Position numbers and translations under genes: made by a program. Of a stretch of DNA of 64,000 bases, positions 16,747 to 26,290 are shown in pieces; within the stretch, counting starts at the first letter, position 1, and every line of letters begins with the position of its first letter. The notes below the pieces were generated by a model. The model did no database searches, was not told where the DNA came from, and saw only the letters and a program-made list of their open reading frames with translations. Origin of the DNA: Pseudomonas antarctica (GTDB lineage Bacteria; Pseudomonadota; Gammaproteobacteria; Pseudomonadales; Pseudomonadaceae); assembly GCF_001647715.1 (NCBI RefSeq), contig NZ_CP015600.1, forward strand, positions 6,076,001-6,140,000, in the 5' to 3' direction.

Positions 16747-19026
16747 TTAGAGCGTTTTTGCCGAGGCCGGGTTGATCATCCGCGTCAGCCCCAAATTCTT
16801 CAGCGCCAGCTGAAGCGAGCTGTGGATAACTTGCGGGTTGTCGATGGTCATCAACTCGGCCAGCAACTCCTTGGCCATGCTCAGGTTTACCTGGCGCAGC
16901 AACCACTTCACCTTCGGCAAGTTGGTGGCGTTCATCGACAGGCTGTCAAAGCCCATCGCCATCAGCAGCACCGCTGCCGCCGGGTCGCCGGCCATTTCAC
17001 CGCAAATGCTCACCGGCTTGCCTTCGGCATGGGCGTCGCGCACCACGTGCTGCAAGGCTTGCAGTACCGCCGGGTGCAGGTAGTCGTAGAGGTCGGCCAC
17101 CCGTGGGTTGTTGCGGTCCACGGCCAGCAGGTATTGGGTCAGGTCGTTGGAACCGACCGAGAGGAAGTCCACTTGCCGCGCCAGTTCTTTAGCCTGGTAC
17201 ACCGCCGCCGGGATTTCGATCATGACGCCAATCGGCGGCATCGGTACGTCGGCGCCTTCGTCGCGTACTTCGCCCCAGGCACGGTGGATCAGGTGCAGTG
17301 CTTCTTCCAGCTCATGGGTGCCGGAGATCATCGGCAACAGAATGCGCAGGTTGTTCAGGCCTTCGCTGGCCTTGAGCATGGCGCGGGTCTGGACGAGGAA
17401 AATTTCAGGGTGATCAAGGGTTACACGAATGCCGCGCCAGCCAAGGAAGGGGTTGTCTTCCTTGATCGGGAAATAGGACAGTGACTTATCGCCGCCGATG
17501 TCCAGGCTGCGCATCGTCACCGGTAACGGGTGGAAGGCGGACAGTTGCTCGCGATAGATCGCGAGCTGCTCCTTTTCACTCGGGAAACGCTGGTTGATCA
17601 TGAACGGCACTTCGGTGCGGTACAGCCCAACCCCTTCGGCGCCACGTTGTTGTGCGCGGGCCACATCGGCGAGCAGGCCGGTGTTTACCAGCAACGGCAC
17701 GCGGTGGCCGTCGAGGGTCACGCACGGCAGCTCGCGCAGCGAATCGAGGCCCAGCGCCAGCTGTTTCTCTTCTTCCACCACTTCGGCGTATTGCTTGCGC
17801 AACAGCTCGCTGGGGTTGGTAAAGACTTCACCGCGATGCCCATCGACGATCATGTCGATGCCGTCGACCTTGGAATACGGCAGGTCCACCAGGCCCATCA
17901 CCGTCGGGATGCCCATGGCCCGAGCCAGGATCGCGACGTGGGAGTTACCCGAACCCAATACCGAGACCAGGCCCACCAGTTTGCCTTCCGGCACTTCGCC
18001 GAGCATCGTGGCGGTCAGTTCTTCACTGATCAAAATGGTGTTGTCGGGGTAGACCAGGTTGGTGGTGCGGTCTTCCTGCAGGTAGGCCAGCAGACGGCGA
18101 CCCAGGTCACGCACATCCGAGGCGCGCTCGCGCAGGTAGGCGTCGTCCATCAGTTCGAAACGGTTGACGTGATCGGTGACCACCTGGCGCAACGCGCCCT
18201 GGGCCCACTGGCCGGTCTTGATCACGGTTTTGACTTCATTACCCAGCGACGCGTCGTCGAGCATCATCTGGTACACGTCGAACAGCGCGCGCTCTTCGGG
18301 GCGCAGTTGTGTAGCCAGCTTGGTCGACAGGTTGCGCATATCCGCGCGCACGCCTTCCAGGGCGGTCTTGAACAGTTTGATTTCAGCGTCAATGTCGTTG
18401 ACGGTCTTGTCCGGCACCACATCGAGGTCGGCCGGTGGCAGCATGACCACCGCCGTGCCGACGGCAGCGCCCGGAGAACCCGGTACGCCGACGAACTTGG
18501 CTTCCTGGATGCCCTTGCCCTGGCGACCCAGGCCGCGAATCGAGCCGGTGGCTTCGGCATGGGCGATAACCCCGGCCAACTGCGCACTCATGGTCACGAG
18601 GAAGGCTTCTTCACCTTCGTCGAACTGGCGGCGTTCTTTTTGCTGAATGACCAACACGCCGACAACGCGGCGGTGGTGAATGATCGGTGCGCCGAGGAAC
18701 GAGGCGTAACGCTCTTCACCGGTTTCGGCAAAGTAGCGGTAACGCGGGTGATCGGCCGCGTTTTCGAGGTTGAGGGGTTCTTCACGCGTCCCCACCAGGC
18801 CCACCAGACCTTCATTGGGCGCCATGCTGACTTTGCCGATGGAGCGCTTGTTCAAGCCCTCCGTGGCCATCAGCACAAAACGGTTGGTCTCGGGGTCCAG
18901 CAGGTAAACCGAGCAGACCTGGCTGCCCATGGCTTCCTTGACGCGCAACACAATAATCCCCAACGCCGCCTTGAGATCCTTGGCGGAGTTAACTTCCTGG
19001 ACGATCTTGCGCAGCGTATTGAGCAT
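16747..19026 (-). CDS. ptsP: Phosphoenolpyruvate-protein phosphotransferase, nitrogen PTS (EI-Ntr)
   Basis: First enzyme of the nitrogen-related phosphotransferase chain (EI-Ntr to NPr to EIIA-Ntr), a signalling relay. 759 residues: an N-terminal GAF sensory domain (about 17-160), then the PTS EI N-terminal domain, the phosphohistidine domain with LGSGNSHVAILARAMGIP (active His363) and the PEP-utilising TIM barrel with RSLDIGGDK, IMIEIPAAV-like and SICGEMAGDP motifs. The length matches PtsP of Pseudomonas. rppH lies directly upstream (22-base gap), as in E. coli and P. aeruginosa, and both are probably in one operon. Confidence 0.96.
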   Translation of the reverse strand: MLNTLRKIVQEVNSAKDLKAALGIIVLRVKEAMGSQVCSVYLLDPETNRFVLMATEGLNKRSIGKVSMAPNEGLVGLVGTREEPLNLENAADHPRYRYFAETGEERYASFLGAPIIHHRRVVGVLVIQQKERRQFDEGEEAFLVTMSAQLAGVIAHAEATGSIRGLGRQGKGIQEAKFVGVPGSPGAAVGTAVVMLPPADLDVVPDKTVNDIDAEIKLFKTALEGVRADMRNLSTKLATQLRPEERALFDVYQMMLDDASLGNEVKTVIKTGQWAQGALRQVVTDHVNRFELMDDAYLRERASDVRDLGRRLLAYLQEDRTTNLVYPDNTILISEELTATMLGEVPEGKLVGLVSVLGSGNSHVAILARAMGIPTVMGLVDLPYSKVDGIDMIVDGHRGEVFTNPSELLRKQYAEVVEEEKQLALGLDSLRELPCVTLDGHRVPLLVNTGLLADVARAQQRGAEGVGLYRTEVPFMINQRFPSEKEQLAIYREQLSAFHPLPVTMRSLDIGGDKSLSYFPIKEDNPFLGWRGIRVTLDHPEIFLVQTRAMLKASEGLNNLRILLPMISGTHELEEALHLIHRAWGEVRDEGADVPMPPIGVMIEIPAAVYQAKELARQVDFLSVGSNDLTQYLLAVDRNNPRVADLYDYLHPAVLQALQHVVRDAHAEGKPVSICGEMAGDPAAAVLLMAMGFDSLSMNATNLPKVKWLLRQVNLSMAKELLAELMTIDNPQVIHSSLQLALKNLGLTRMINPASAKTL

Positions 19027-19048
19027 GGCTCGGGGTCGAACTCCGTCG

Positions 19049-19528
19049 TCAGTCGCGCGCTAAAAGGCGCGGGGCAAGCTCTTTGAGAGCGCGACGATAA
19101 ACCTCGCGCTTGAATGTCACCACCTGGCCCAACGGGTACCAATAGCTGACCCAGCGCCAGCCATCGAACTCCGGTTTACCGGTCAAATCCATCCGCACCC
19201 GCTGCTCGTTGGAGATCAGGCGCAGGAGAAACCATTTCTGCTTCTGGCCGATGCACAGCGGTTGGCTGTGCGTACGCACCAGGCGTTGCGGCAAACGATA
19301 GCGCAACCAGCCGCGAGTACAGGCCAGAATTTGCACATCTTCGCGCTCAAGGCCGACTTCTTCATTCAACTCACGGTACAAGGCGTCTTCAGGGGTTTCG
19401 TCGGGGTTGATTCCGCCTTGAGGAAACTGCCAGGCATCTTGGTTGATTCGGCGAGCCCATAGCACCTGTCCGGCATCATTCGTAAGAATAATCCCGACAT
19501 TAGGACGGAAACCATCGGGGTCGATCAC
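19049..19528 (-). CDS. rppH: RNA pyrophosphohydrolase (Nudix)
   Basis: Removes pyrophosphate from the 5' triphosphate of transcripts, triggering RNase E decay. The 159-residue product has the Nudix box at residues 38-60 ([13 protein letters not shown]...RELNEEVGL), preceded by the [13 protein letters not shown] motif specific to RppH/YgdP. The start is a GTG at 19528 ([12 protein letters not shown]); upstream in-frame residues do not match the family. Cotranscribed with ptsP. A 143-base gap separates it from the divergent phosphatase gene. Confidence 0.93.
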   Translation of the reverse strand: MIDPDGFRPNVGIILTNDAGQVLWARRINQDAWQFPQGGINPDETPEDALYRELNEEVGLEREDVQILACTRGWLRYRLPQRLVRTHSQPLCIGQKQKWFLLRLISNEQRVRMDLTGKPEFDGWRWVSYWYPLGQVVTFKREVYRRALKELAPRLLARD

Positions 19529-19671
19529 GGCAACAACCTCGCAAACGCATGTCGCCGCATTGTTCCACAAAGGTTGATCCAGCGGCAACGAGGCTTCTTA
19601 CCTTATGTGCACTCTTGTGAAAAGACCGTATTCTGGACGCCTTTTTACAGACTTTTCAGCGAGTAACTGCA

Positions 19672-20328
19672 ATGCGCCTGGCTTTATTCGACTTGGACAA
19701 CACGCTTCTGGGCGGTGACAGCGATCACGCCTGGGGCGATTACCTCTGCGAACGCGGAATTCTCGACGCGGTGGCCTACAAGGCGCGCAACGATGAGTTT
19801 TACCAGGATTACCTGGCCGGCAAGCTGGATAACGCCGCTTACCTTAACTTCTGCCTGGAAATCCTCGGCCGCACCGAGATGGCCCAGCTGGACGAATGGC
19901 ACAACGACTATATGCGTGACTGCATCGAGCCGATCATGCTGCCGCAGGCCGTGGAACTGCTGGCCAAGCACCGTGCCGCCGGCGACAAGCTGGTGATCAT
20001 CACCGCGACCAACCGCTTCGTCACCGCACCGATTGCCGCGCGCCTGGGGGTTGAAACCCTGATCGCCACCGAGTGTGAGATGGAAAATGGCCGCTACACC
20101 GGGCGCAGCACCGATGTGCCGTGCTTTCGCGAGGGCAAGGTGACGCGCTTGAATCGTTGGCTGGAAGAAACCGGGCATAGCCTGCAAGACAGCTACTTCT
20201 ACAGCGATTCGATGAATGACTTGCCGTTGCTGGAGCAGGTGACCCACCCGGTGGCGGTGGACCCGGACCCGAATCTTCGGGCTGAGGCCCAGAAGCGTGG
20301 CTGGCCGGTGATTAGCCTGCGCGGCTGA
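19672..20328 (+). CDS. HAD-IB phosphatase, likely histidinol-phosphatase
   Basis: A 218-residue haloacid dehalogenase-like hydrolase of subfamily IB. Motif I is [11 protein letters not shown] at residues 6-16 with two catalytic aspartates, motif II ITATNR, a conserved Lys in REGKVTRL, and motif [14 protein letters not shown]. It sits at the position of PAO1 PA0335 next to rppH-ptsP; that gene has been reported as the missing histidinol-phosphate phosphatase, so this is the best guess for substrate. Phosphoserine phosphatase-like activity is the alternative. Divergent from rppH and followed by a REP pair. Confidence 0.82.
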   Translation: MRLALFDLDNTLLGGDSDHAWGDYLCERGILDAVAYKARNDEFYQDYLAGKLDNAAYLNFCLEILGRTEMAQLDEWHNDYMRDCIEPIMLPQAVELLAKHRAAGDKLVIITATNRFVTAPIAARLGVETLIATECEMENGRYTGRSTDVPCFREGKVTRLNRWLEETGHSLQDSYFYSDSMNDLPLLEQVTHPVAVDPDPNLRAEAQKRGWPVISLRG

Positions 20329-20333
20329 TAACG

Positions 20334-20422
20334 CCTTCGCGAGCAAGCCCGCTCCCACATTGTGACCGCGCTCCCTCTGAAGGAACCGGCTCGAATGTGG
20401 GCGCAGGCTTGCTCGCGAATGA
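20334..20422. repeat. REP pair between HAD gene and DUF2269 gene
   Basis: Arms CTTCGCGAGCAAGCCCGCTC and facing GGCTTGCTCGCGAA with a spacer; the right arm has lost part of the GTGGGAGC core (GTGGGCGC). Between convergent genes. Confidence 0.85.
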
Positions 20423-20442
20423 AGTCGACTCGGTCCCAAGCC

Positions 20443-20910
20443 TTACATCGGCTTAGCCACCATCAAATAGAAAATCGCCACAAACGCCAGAAACGCCGGC
20501 CAGCCCAGGCCAAACCACCAACGCATATAGGTTGTCGCCTTGAGCGGCATCGCCGTGCCGTCGCGCAACGCCTGCTCCGCCATCTTATGCACACGAATCT
20601 GCAACCACACCACCGGCAGCCAGCAAATCCCCGCCAGGCAATACAGGCCGACGGTCCATTGCAGCCAGCTCTGCTGCATCGACCAGCCCGCCAAATGCAT
20701 CAAGCCGACCCCGCTCAAGGGCTGGAGCACCGCCGTGGTCGCGGTAAACGCCCAGTCGGCGAACACCAGGTGCTTGAAGGTCACGGCGATCACTTCAACC
20801 TTGCCGCTGCGCCAGGCGCGCAAGGCGTAGTAAGCCGAGCCTGCGCCCAACCCGAACAGAATGGTCGACGACAGGATATGCAGGGTTTTCAGCAGCAGGT
20901 AAGCGCTCAT
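20443..20910 (-). CDS. DUF2269 family membrane protein
   Basis: A 155-residue integral membrane protein with four hydrophobic helices. It shares the pattern K-x-x-H-I near the start and HLxGWxxxQxW in the middle with the DUF2269 protein at 22167-22580, so the two are paralogues. Its start overlaps the stop of the SDR-DoxX gene by 4 bases (ATGA), so it is translationally coupled. Function unknown; the family is predicted integral membrane. Last gene of a possible ilvA-led transcript. Confidence 0.8.
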   Translation of the reverse strand: MSAYLLLKTLHILSSTILFGLGAGSAYYALRAWRSGKVEVIAVTFKHLVFADWAFTATTAVLQPLSGVGLMHLAGWSMQQSWLQWTVGLYCLAGICWLPVVWLQIRVHKMAEQALRDGTAMPLKATTYMRWWFGLGWPAFLAFVAIFYLMVAKPM

Positions 20911-22157
20911 CGCCGGGGTTCAGTCCAAAGAAGCCAAAGAGTAGCCACCATGAGTACCAGGTTTTTGGCGACGGCCGCGTAGGGATCAAACCAGTAATGG
21001 GGCAGGATTATGCTGATAACCACGGTATACCCGGCCATCAACAACAATTGCAGGATCAGTGTCTGCCTGCGCCAACGCGTGACCAGTAACCCCAAGCCCA
21101 ACAGGCCATCACACACGGCCCCGGCGATCACGGCCAACGTCGCCCAAGCGCCTTGCACGCCCGCCTCGGCCAGGATGCGCAGGCCCCAGTCATAACCCGG
21201 GCCAAGGCAGACCATTGCGGTGCCCAGCCAGATCAGCACCATCACCGCCAGCATCAGCGGGCGGACAGTGCGTTGACTACTCACTGTTGCCGTCGGCCAA
21301 TCCCGCAGCCGCGAGGCCAGCGGCGCGGCTGTATAGCCGCACACCGAGGCCAGCACCTCGGGGTCGGCCACATTGTCCTGTTGCGCCAGCGCGATACTTT
21401 GTCGATTCAACGCCCGCCAACCCAGGCGGTCTCCCAGCCAACCGCCCAAACCCAGCAACGGCACTTGCACGTATCGGCCCGCGCCCCAGCCCTGGGCGGC
21501 ACGCAAGTGGTCAACGACTTCGGACAGCCGCATCGGCTCAGGGCCCACCAACGGGAGCACCATTGATTCGGCCGGCCACTGCCGCAGCAGCGCCAGCACC
21601 GCACCGACCACGTCATCGATGTGCACGGGTTGCAGGTGGGCGTTGAGGTCCAGCAACGGAATCAACGGCCAAGGCGAAAGCCCGGCCAACCACGCACTGC
21701 TGGCGCCGCCTGCGCCCACCACCAATGAAGGCCGCAGCACGACACTCGTTTTGCCCAGGCTTAGCAGATAATCATCCGCCGAGCCTTTGCTGGCCAGGAA
21801 CGGCACATCGGAGTGCGCCGAGGCCCCCAGGGCAGAAATCTGCAACACCCGCACACCGCGCCGGGCCGCCAGATCAAACAGCACGCGGGCGCCCTGATCC
21901 TGGACACGGCTCAACTGCGCTGCATCCACGCTCAGCAGGCCCGCCGCATTGATCAATAAATCAACAGATTCAGGAAAAACAAAGCACTCGGGGTCGATCG
22001 CCAACCGGCTCAAATCCAGCGACCGCCACTCTACCCCCGGCCCATTCTGACTGCGAGGCTCGCGACACGTCGCGATCACGCGGTGCCCCGCTTGCTGCAA
22101 GGCACGCAACAGGTGGCCGCCTACAAACCCTGTGGCGCCGACCAAAAGAACGTTCAT
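20907..22157 (-). CDS. NAD(P)-binding SDR fused to DoxX-like membrane domain
   Basis: A 416-residue fusion. Residues 1-285 are an atypical short-chain dehydrogenase (complex I NDUFA9-like) with the Rossmann motif GATGFVGGHLLRAL at residues 7-20. Residues about 295-416 contain four hydrophobic helices of the DoxX-like type. It lies between two DUF2269 genes on the same strand, 9 bases after the first and overlapping the second by 4 bases, so all three are one unit. A membrane-associated redox role is the natural inference. No substrate is evident. Confidence 0.83.
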   Translation of the reverse strand: MNVLLVGATGFVGGHLLRALQQAGHRVIATCREPRSQNGPGVEWRSLDLSRLAIDPECFVFPESVDLLINAAGLLSVDAAQLSRVQDQGARVLFDLAARRGVRVLQISALGASAHSDVPFLASKGSADDYLLSLGKTSVVLRPSLVVGAGGASSAWLAGLSPWPLIPLLDLNAHLQPVHIDDVVGAVLALLRQWPAESMVLPLVGPEPMRLSEVVDHLRAAQGWGAGRYVQVPLLGLGGWLGDRLGWRALNRQSIALAQQDNVADPEVLASVCGYTAAPLASRLRDWPTATVSSQRTVRPLMLAVMVLIWLGTAMVCLGPGYDWGLRILAEAGVQGAWATLAVIAGAVCDGLLGLGLLVTRWRRQTLILQLLLMAGYTVVISIILPHYWFDPYAAVAKNLVLMVATLWLLWTEPRR

Positions 22158-22166
22158 GAAGATCCT

Positions 22167-22580
22167 TTAAACCGGTTTGGCGCCCATCAAACCGGCAATT
22201 GCCACAAACCCCACCAGGCTGACTACCGCCAGCACCAGGGTGAAATTCAGGTTGCCGCCTTCGCCTTTGCGCAGGCGATTAAGCCGTGCCACCAGCCAGA
22301 ACCAGGCCAGCGCTGCCACGGTGTAGAGGATGCTGGAACCCAGAATCCAGGTTTGCCCCAGCGGCCAGCCGATCAAGTGCACCAGCCACCAGCCGGTAAA
22401 CGGCATGCTGACAAGGCTTATCCCCATCAACAACCACACGAACACCCAAGGGCGTTGCACGGTAACAGCCGGGCCGGCGCTGCGTTTACGCCAGGCCAGT
22501 ACCGCCAGGCCGAGGCCGCTGAGCAGCAGCAACACGGTGGCGGTGATGTGGATAACCTTGAGGGTGGTCAGCGTTTCCAT
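22167..22580 (-). CDS. DUF2269 family membrane protein
   Basis: A 137-residue protein with four hydrophobic helices, beginning METLTTLKVIHITATV. It is paralogous to the product at 20443-20910, sharing K-x-x-HI and WLVHLIGWPLGQTW. It starts 40 bases after ilvA on the same strand and stops 9 bases before the SDR-DoxX gene. The conserved His in helix 1 and in the HLIGW motif could ligate haem or metal, but this is speculation. Function unknown. Confidence 0.8.
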   Translation of the reverse strand: METLTTLKVIHITATVLLLLSGLGLAVLAWRKRSAGPAVTVQRPWVFVWLLMGISLVSMPFTGWWLVHLIGWPLGQTWILGSSILYTVAALAWFWLVARLNRLRKGEGGNLNFTLVLAVVSLVGFVAIAGLMGAKPV

Positions 22581-22620
22581 GGTCTCGATTCCTTATAGGC
22601 CGCTCAGTCAGCGTAGTCGC

Positions 22621-24135
22621 TCAACCGAGGAACAGCTGGTAAGCCGGGTTTTCGCTTTCATCCCAATACGGGTAGCCGATTTGTGCCAACGCGGCCGGCA
22701 CCAGGTGACGCTCGTCTGCCGGTACTTGCAGGCCTGCGACCACACGGCCGTCGGCCGCGCCGTGGTTGCGATAGTGGAACATCGAGATGTTCCAGCGCCC
22801 ACCCAATTTGTTAAGAAAGTTGAACAGCGCGCCCGGGCGCTCCGGGAATTCGAAACGAAACACCAGTTCATCGCTGACTTTAGCCGCGTGGCCGCCGACC
22901 ATATGGCGGATGTGCAACTTGGCCAGTTCGTTCTCGGTCAGGTCCAGTACCGGGAAGCCCTGGCTGGTCAGGCTGGCGATCAACGCGCTGCGCGGGTCGT
23001 TTTCGGGGTGCGTCTGCACGCCGACGAAGATGTGCGCCTCACGCCCGGAGTGGTAGCGGTAGTTGAATTCGGTGATCTGGCGCTTGCCCACCGCTTCGCA
23101 GAACGCCTTGAAGCTGCCTGGCTTCTCGGGGATGGTCACGGCGATGATGGCTTCGCGGCCTTCACCCAGCTCGGCGCGCTCGGCTACGTGACGCAGGCGG
23201 TCGAAGTTGACGTTGGCGCCGGAGTCGATGGCCACCAGGGTTTGCCCGGTCACGCCACGGGTCTCCACGTACTTCTTGATCCCCGCCACACCCAATGCAC
23301 CCGCCGGCTCAGTGATGGAGCGGGTGTCGTCGTAGATATCCTTGATCGCCGCACAGATTTCATCGGTGCTGACGGTAATCACTTCATCCACATAGTCTTT
23401 GCAGATGTCGAACGTGTGCTGGCCGATCTGCGCCACCGCCACGCCATCGGCAAAAATGCCGACGGTCGGCAAGATCACGCGCTCGCCCGCGGCCATGGCG
23501 GCTTGCAGGCAGTTGGAGTCGTCCGGCTCGACGCCGATGATCTTGATCTCCGGGCGCAGGTATTTCACGTACGCCGCGATACCGGCGATCAGCCCGCCGC
23601 CGCCCACCGGCACAAAAATCGCGTCCAGAGGCCCCGGGTGCTGGCGCAGGATTTCCATCGCCACGGTGCCCTGCCCGGCAATGGTGTGTGGATCATCGTA
23701 AGGGTGAATGTAAACGTAGCCTTTTTCGTCGACCAGTTTCAGCGAGTAGGCCAGGGCTTCCGGGAAGGAATCACCGTGCAGCACCACTTTGCCGCCACGC
23801 GAGCGCACGCCTTCGACCTTGATCTCCGGCGTGGTCTTGGGCATCACGATGGTGGCCTTGACCCCCAGCACCTTGGCCGCCAGGGCCAGGCCCTGGGCGT
23901 GGTTGCCCGCAGAAGCCGTGACCACACCGCGCGCGCGTTCTTCGGCGCTCAGTTGGGTCAGCTTGTTGTAGGCGCCGCGAATCTTGAACGAGAACACCGG
24001 CTGCAAGTCTTCACGCTTGAGCCAGACCTTGTTGCCCAGCCGCTCGGAGAGCTGGCGAGCGGTCTGCAATGGGGTTTCTACGGCAACGTCGTAAACGCGC
24101 GAGGTGAGGATCTTTTTGACGTACTGTTCAAGCAT
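22621..24135 (-). CDS. ilvA: Threonine ammonia-lyase, biosynthetic
   Basis: PLP enzyme converting L-threonine to 2-oxobutanoate, the first committed step of isoleucine synthesis. 504 residues: catalytic domain 1-320 with the PLP lysine Lys51 in SFKIRGAYN, the ASAGNHAQG phosphate-loop motif and VGGGGLIAG. Two C-terminal ACT-like regulatory domains follow (about 325-504) for isoleucine/valine feedback. The length fits the biosynthetic, feedback-sensitive form. Divergent from rpiA; a CCCGGC-TTTTG-GCCGGG hairpin (24180-24196) lies in the shared region. Confidence 0.96.
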   Translation of the reverse strand: MLEQYVKKILTSRVYDVAVETPLQTARQLSERLGNKVWLKREDLQPVFSFKIRGAYNKLTQLSAEERARGVVTASAGNHAQGLALAAKVLGVKATIVMPKTTPEIKVEGVRSRGGKVVLHGDSFPEALAYSLKLVDEKGYVYIHPYDDPHTIAGQGTVAMEILRQHPGPLDAIFVPVGGGGLIAGIAAYVKYLRPEIKIIGVEPDDSNCLQAAMAAGERVILPTVGIFADGVAVAQIGQHTFDICKDYVDEVITVSTDEICAAIKDIYDDTRSITEPAGALGVAGIKKYVETRGVTGQTLVAIDSGANVNFDRLRHVAERAELGEGREAIIAVTIPEKPGSFKAFCEAVGKRQITEFNYRYHSGREAHIFVGVQTHPENDPRSALIASLTSQGFPVLDLTENELAKLHIRHMVGGHAAKVSDELVFRFEFPERPGALFNFLNKLGGRWNISMFHYRNHGAADGRVVAGLQVPADERHLVPAALAQIGYPYWDESENPAYQLFLG

Positions 24136-24272
24136 CGGCAGGCATCACTGAGCGGGTTGGGCAGGGCCAAGGAGTCTAACCCGGCTTTTGGCCGGGCGAC
24201 CACACGAATCCCGAGGTTTTGTTGGGTTATACTCGCCGCCCTCGATAACTCCCCGCCCGTTCCGGAGCCCGC

Positions 24273-24944
24273 ATGACCCAGGATCAACTCAAACAGGCAG
24301 TGGCCCAGGCCGCCGTCGATTTAATCCTTCCTAAACTCGACGACAAAAGCATCGTCGGTGTCGGCACCGGCTCCACCGCCAACTGCTTTATCGATGCGCT
24401 GGCCCAGCACAAGGGCGCGTTCGACGGCGCCGTGGCCAGCTCCGAAGCCACCGCCGCGCGCCTCAAGGGCCATGGCATTCCAGTGTACGAGCTCAACACC
24501 GTGAGCGACCTGGAGTTCTACGTGGACGGCGCCGATGAAAGCGACGAACACCTGAACCTGATCAAAGGCGGCGGCGCAGCCCTGACCCGCGAGAAAATCG
24601 TCGCGGCCGTGGCCAAGACCTTTATCTGCATTGCCGACGCCAGCAAGCTGGTGCCGGTACTCGGCGCGTTCCCGCTGCCGGTGGAAGTCATCCCGATGGC
24701 CCGCAGCCACGTCGCCCGTGAGCTGGTGAAACTGGGCGGCGACCCGGTGTACCGCGAAGGCGTGTTGACCGACAACGGCAACATCATCATCGATGTGTAC
24801 AACATGCAGATCACCAACCCGGTGGAGCTGGAATCCCAGATCAATGCGATCGTCGGCGTGGTCACCAACGGTTTGTTCGCGGCGCGCCCGGCTGATGTGC
24901 TGCTGCTGGGTACTCCTGAAGGTGTGAAAACCCTCAAGGCCTGA
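24273..24944 (+). CDS. rpiA: Ribose-5-phosphate isomerase A
   Basis: Interconverts ribose-5-phosphate and ribulose-5-phosphate in the pentose phosphate pathway. 223 residues with the family signatures: phosphate loop [12 protein letters not shown] near residue 29, [11 protein letters not shown] near residue 82 with the catalytic acids, and [11 protein letters not shown] near residue 94 with the conserved lysine. An extended -10-like GGGTTATACT (24224-24233) precedes the gene but no clear -35 was found. Divergent from ilvA, as in P. aeruginosa (PA0330/PA0331). Confidence 0.96.
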   Translation: MTQDQLKQAVAQAAVDLILPKLDDKSIVGVGTGSTANCFIDALAQHKGAFDGAVASSEATAARLKGHGIPVYELNTVSDLEFYVDGADESDEHLNLIKGGGAALTREKIVAAVAKTFICIADASKLVPVLGAFPLPVEVIPMARSHVARELVKLGGDPVYREGVLTDNGNIIIDVYNMQITNPVELESQINAIVGVVTNGLFAARPADVLLLGTPEGVKTLKA

Positions 24945-25261
24945 CACTCACGGCTGTGCTTCCTGTGGGAGCTGGCTTGCCTGCGGTGCAAACGCCTCGG
25001 TGTATCATTAGAACCGAGGCGAGGCTATCGCAGGCAAGCCAGCTCCCACAGTTGATCCCATCGATTAAAAGATCGATGTAACAAAAACGCTCCTTTTCGC
25101 AGCATCCCCCTCCGACATCGTGCGCCATGCCACGCCATCTCCCGCCAAACGGGCTCAGTGGACAAAAGCTTTGGCCGCGCACTAGTCGGCTGCCAGTTGG
25201 TGATCATCCCGCAGCTGGGCGTCTATGCCGACCATTCGCTGTGCGTGAAATGGATTTTTGA
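24945..25261. other. 317-base intergenic region: REP pair plus unrecognised sequence
   Basis: 24963-25051 is a REP pair. The rest, 25052-25261, has no gene with a start and ribosome site. An open stretch on the plus strand (about 25110-25276) reads without stops and ends ...KWIFDQGFLNT inside the end of the next gene. It could be the relic of a lost gene, but I do not recognise it. Confidence 0.6.
24963..25051. repeat. REP pair downstream of rpiA
   Basis: Arms CTGTGGGAGCTGGCTTGCCT and the facing copy around AGGCAAGCCAGCTCCCACAG, with a spacer containing CCTCGGTGTATCATTAGAACCGAGG, itself a small inverted repeat (CCTCGGT...ACCGAGG). Confidence 0.93.
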
Positions 25262-26170
25262 TCAGGGCTTTTTGAACACGTAGAACAGGTTCGGCTCGCT
25301 GACCACATACAGCGAGCCCTCGTCATCCATGGCGATCCCTTCGGCCTGAGGCACACGCTTTTCAAGGCCATGGCGCCCGTTGAGCAAAGAAAGACTGCTC
25401 AACGGGCGACCATCAATACCCAGTTCCAGCACCAGGAACGATTCATCCGACAGCGCCAGCAGATGGCCGCTGCGCTCGTCGTATTGCAAGCTCGACAGGT
25501 CGCGCACAAACAGCCCGGCATCGCGCTTGGGGTTGTTGATCACGTGCACCGAGTAGGTTTTTTCCGGTTTGAAATGGGGAAACCCGTGGATCTCATAGAT
25601 CAGCATCGGGTCGCGCTCCTTGGCCACAAACAGACGCTTGCCCACCGAGTCGTACGCCAGGCCCTCGAAGCCGTTGTTACCACCGATGTGCACACCCAGC
25701 GTCATCTGCTCCGCATCGGCGGCGTCGAGAAATTGGGTGTCATCATTCACATGCACCTTGATCAGTCGCTGCTGGCTCTCATCGCTGATGACGTAGATGT
25801 TATCGCTGATGAACTCCACCGCCTCCGCATCGCCAAACCCCACCAGAGGAATCCGCCGCAGGATCTTGCCGTCCAGGGACAGCTCGACCAGCTCGGCGTT
25901 TTTATTGGTGACCGTAAACAGGCTTTTGCGCACCGGGTCGTAGGTGAGGGCCGAGACGTTATCGTCGAGACCGTCGATAACTTTGGCTTGCAGGCTGACG
26001 CGGTAATCACCCAGGCCAATGGAGCGCTCGTCGGCAGGTTGGCGCCATGCCTGGAAATTGAACCAGCCACGCTCAAACAAGCGAAAGTGCTGTGCGACCA
26101 CCCCGGCGGCAACCAGGGCGAGCAGCATCACGATAAAAAACGCAGGTTTGGGGCGGGCAAGTCGACGCAT
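25262..26170 (-). CDS. SdiA-regulated-type membrane-anchored beta-propeller protein (copy 2)
   Basis: A 302-residue protein with an N-terminal hydrophobic anchor (residues about 10-28, FFIVMLLALVAAGVVA) and a periplasmic domain of the SdiA-regulated (PF06977) type. The propeller-like repeats carry LTYDPVRKSLFTVTNKNAEL, GFGDAEAVEFI, NGFEGLAYD and QAEGIAMDDEG. It is a paralogue of the next gene upstream at 26291-27214 with the same motif order and the same ending VSEPNLFY. Such domains are suggested to bind calcium or small ligands; function not established. Confidence 0.8.
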   Translation of the reverse strand: MRRLARPKPAFFIVMLLALVAAGVVAQHFRLFERGWFNFQAWRQPADERSIGLGDYRVSLQAKVIDGLDDNVSALTYDPVRKSLFTVTNKNAELVELSLDGKILRRIPLVGFGDAEAVEFISDNIYVISDESQQRLIKVHVNDDTQFLDAADAEQMTLGVHIGGNNGFEGLAYDSVGKRLFVAKERDPMLIYEIHGFPHFKPEKTYSVHVINNPKRDAGLFVRDLSSLQYDERSGHLLALSDESFLVLELGIDGRPLSSLSLLNGRHGLEKRVPQAEGIAMDDEGSLYVVSEPNLFYVFKKP

Positions 26171-26290
26171 CAGGCAAGCTCAAAGACAAAAAGTGGCGAA
26201 TAAATATCACGCCCTTCTGAATTTAAACTTAAACGCTGCCGGGTGTCTGGTGAATGCCGCTTATAGAGCAGTAACCGACGCAATCGTCGG

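Noticed and set aside
17530..19086. A 518-codon open frame antisense to ptsP
   Set aside because: Shadow frame; ptsP is full-length and motif-complete on the other strand.
22330..24276. A 648-codon open frame on the plus strand, antisense to ilvA
   Set aside because: It is the mirror frame of a GC-rich gene; it has no family motifs, and ilvA on the other strand is complete with catalytic and ACT domains.
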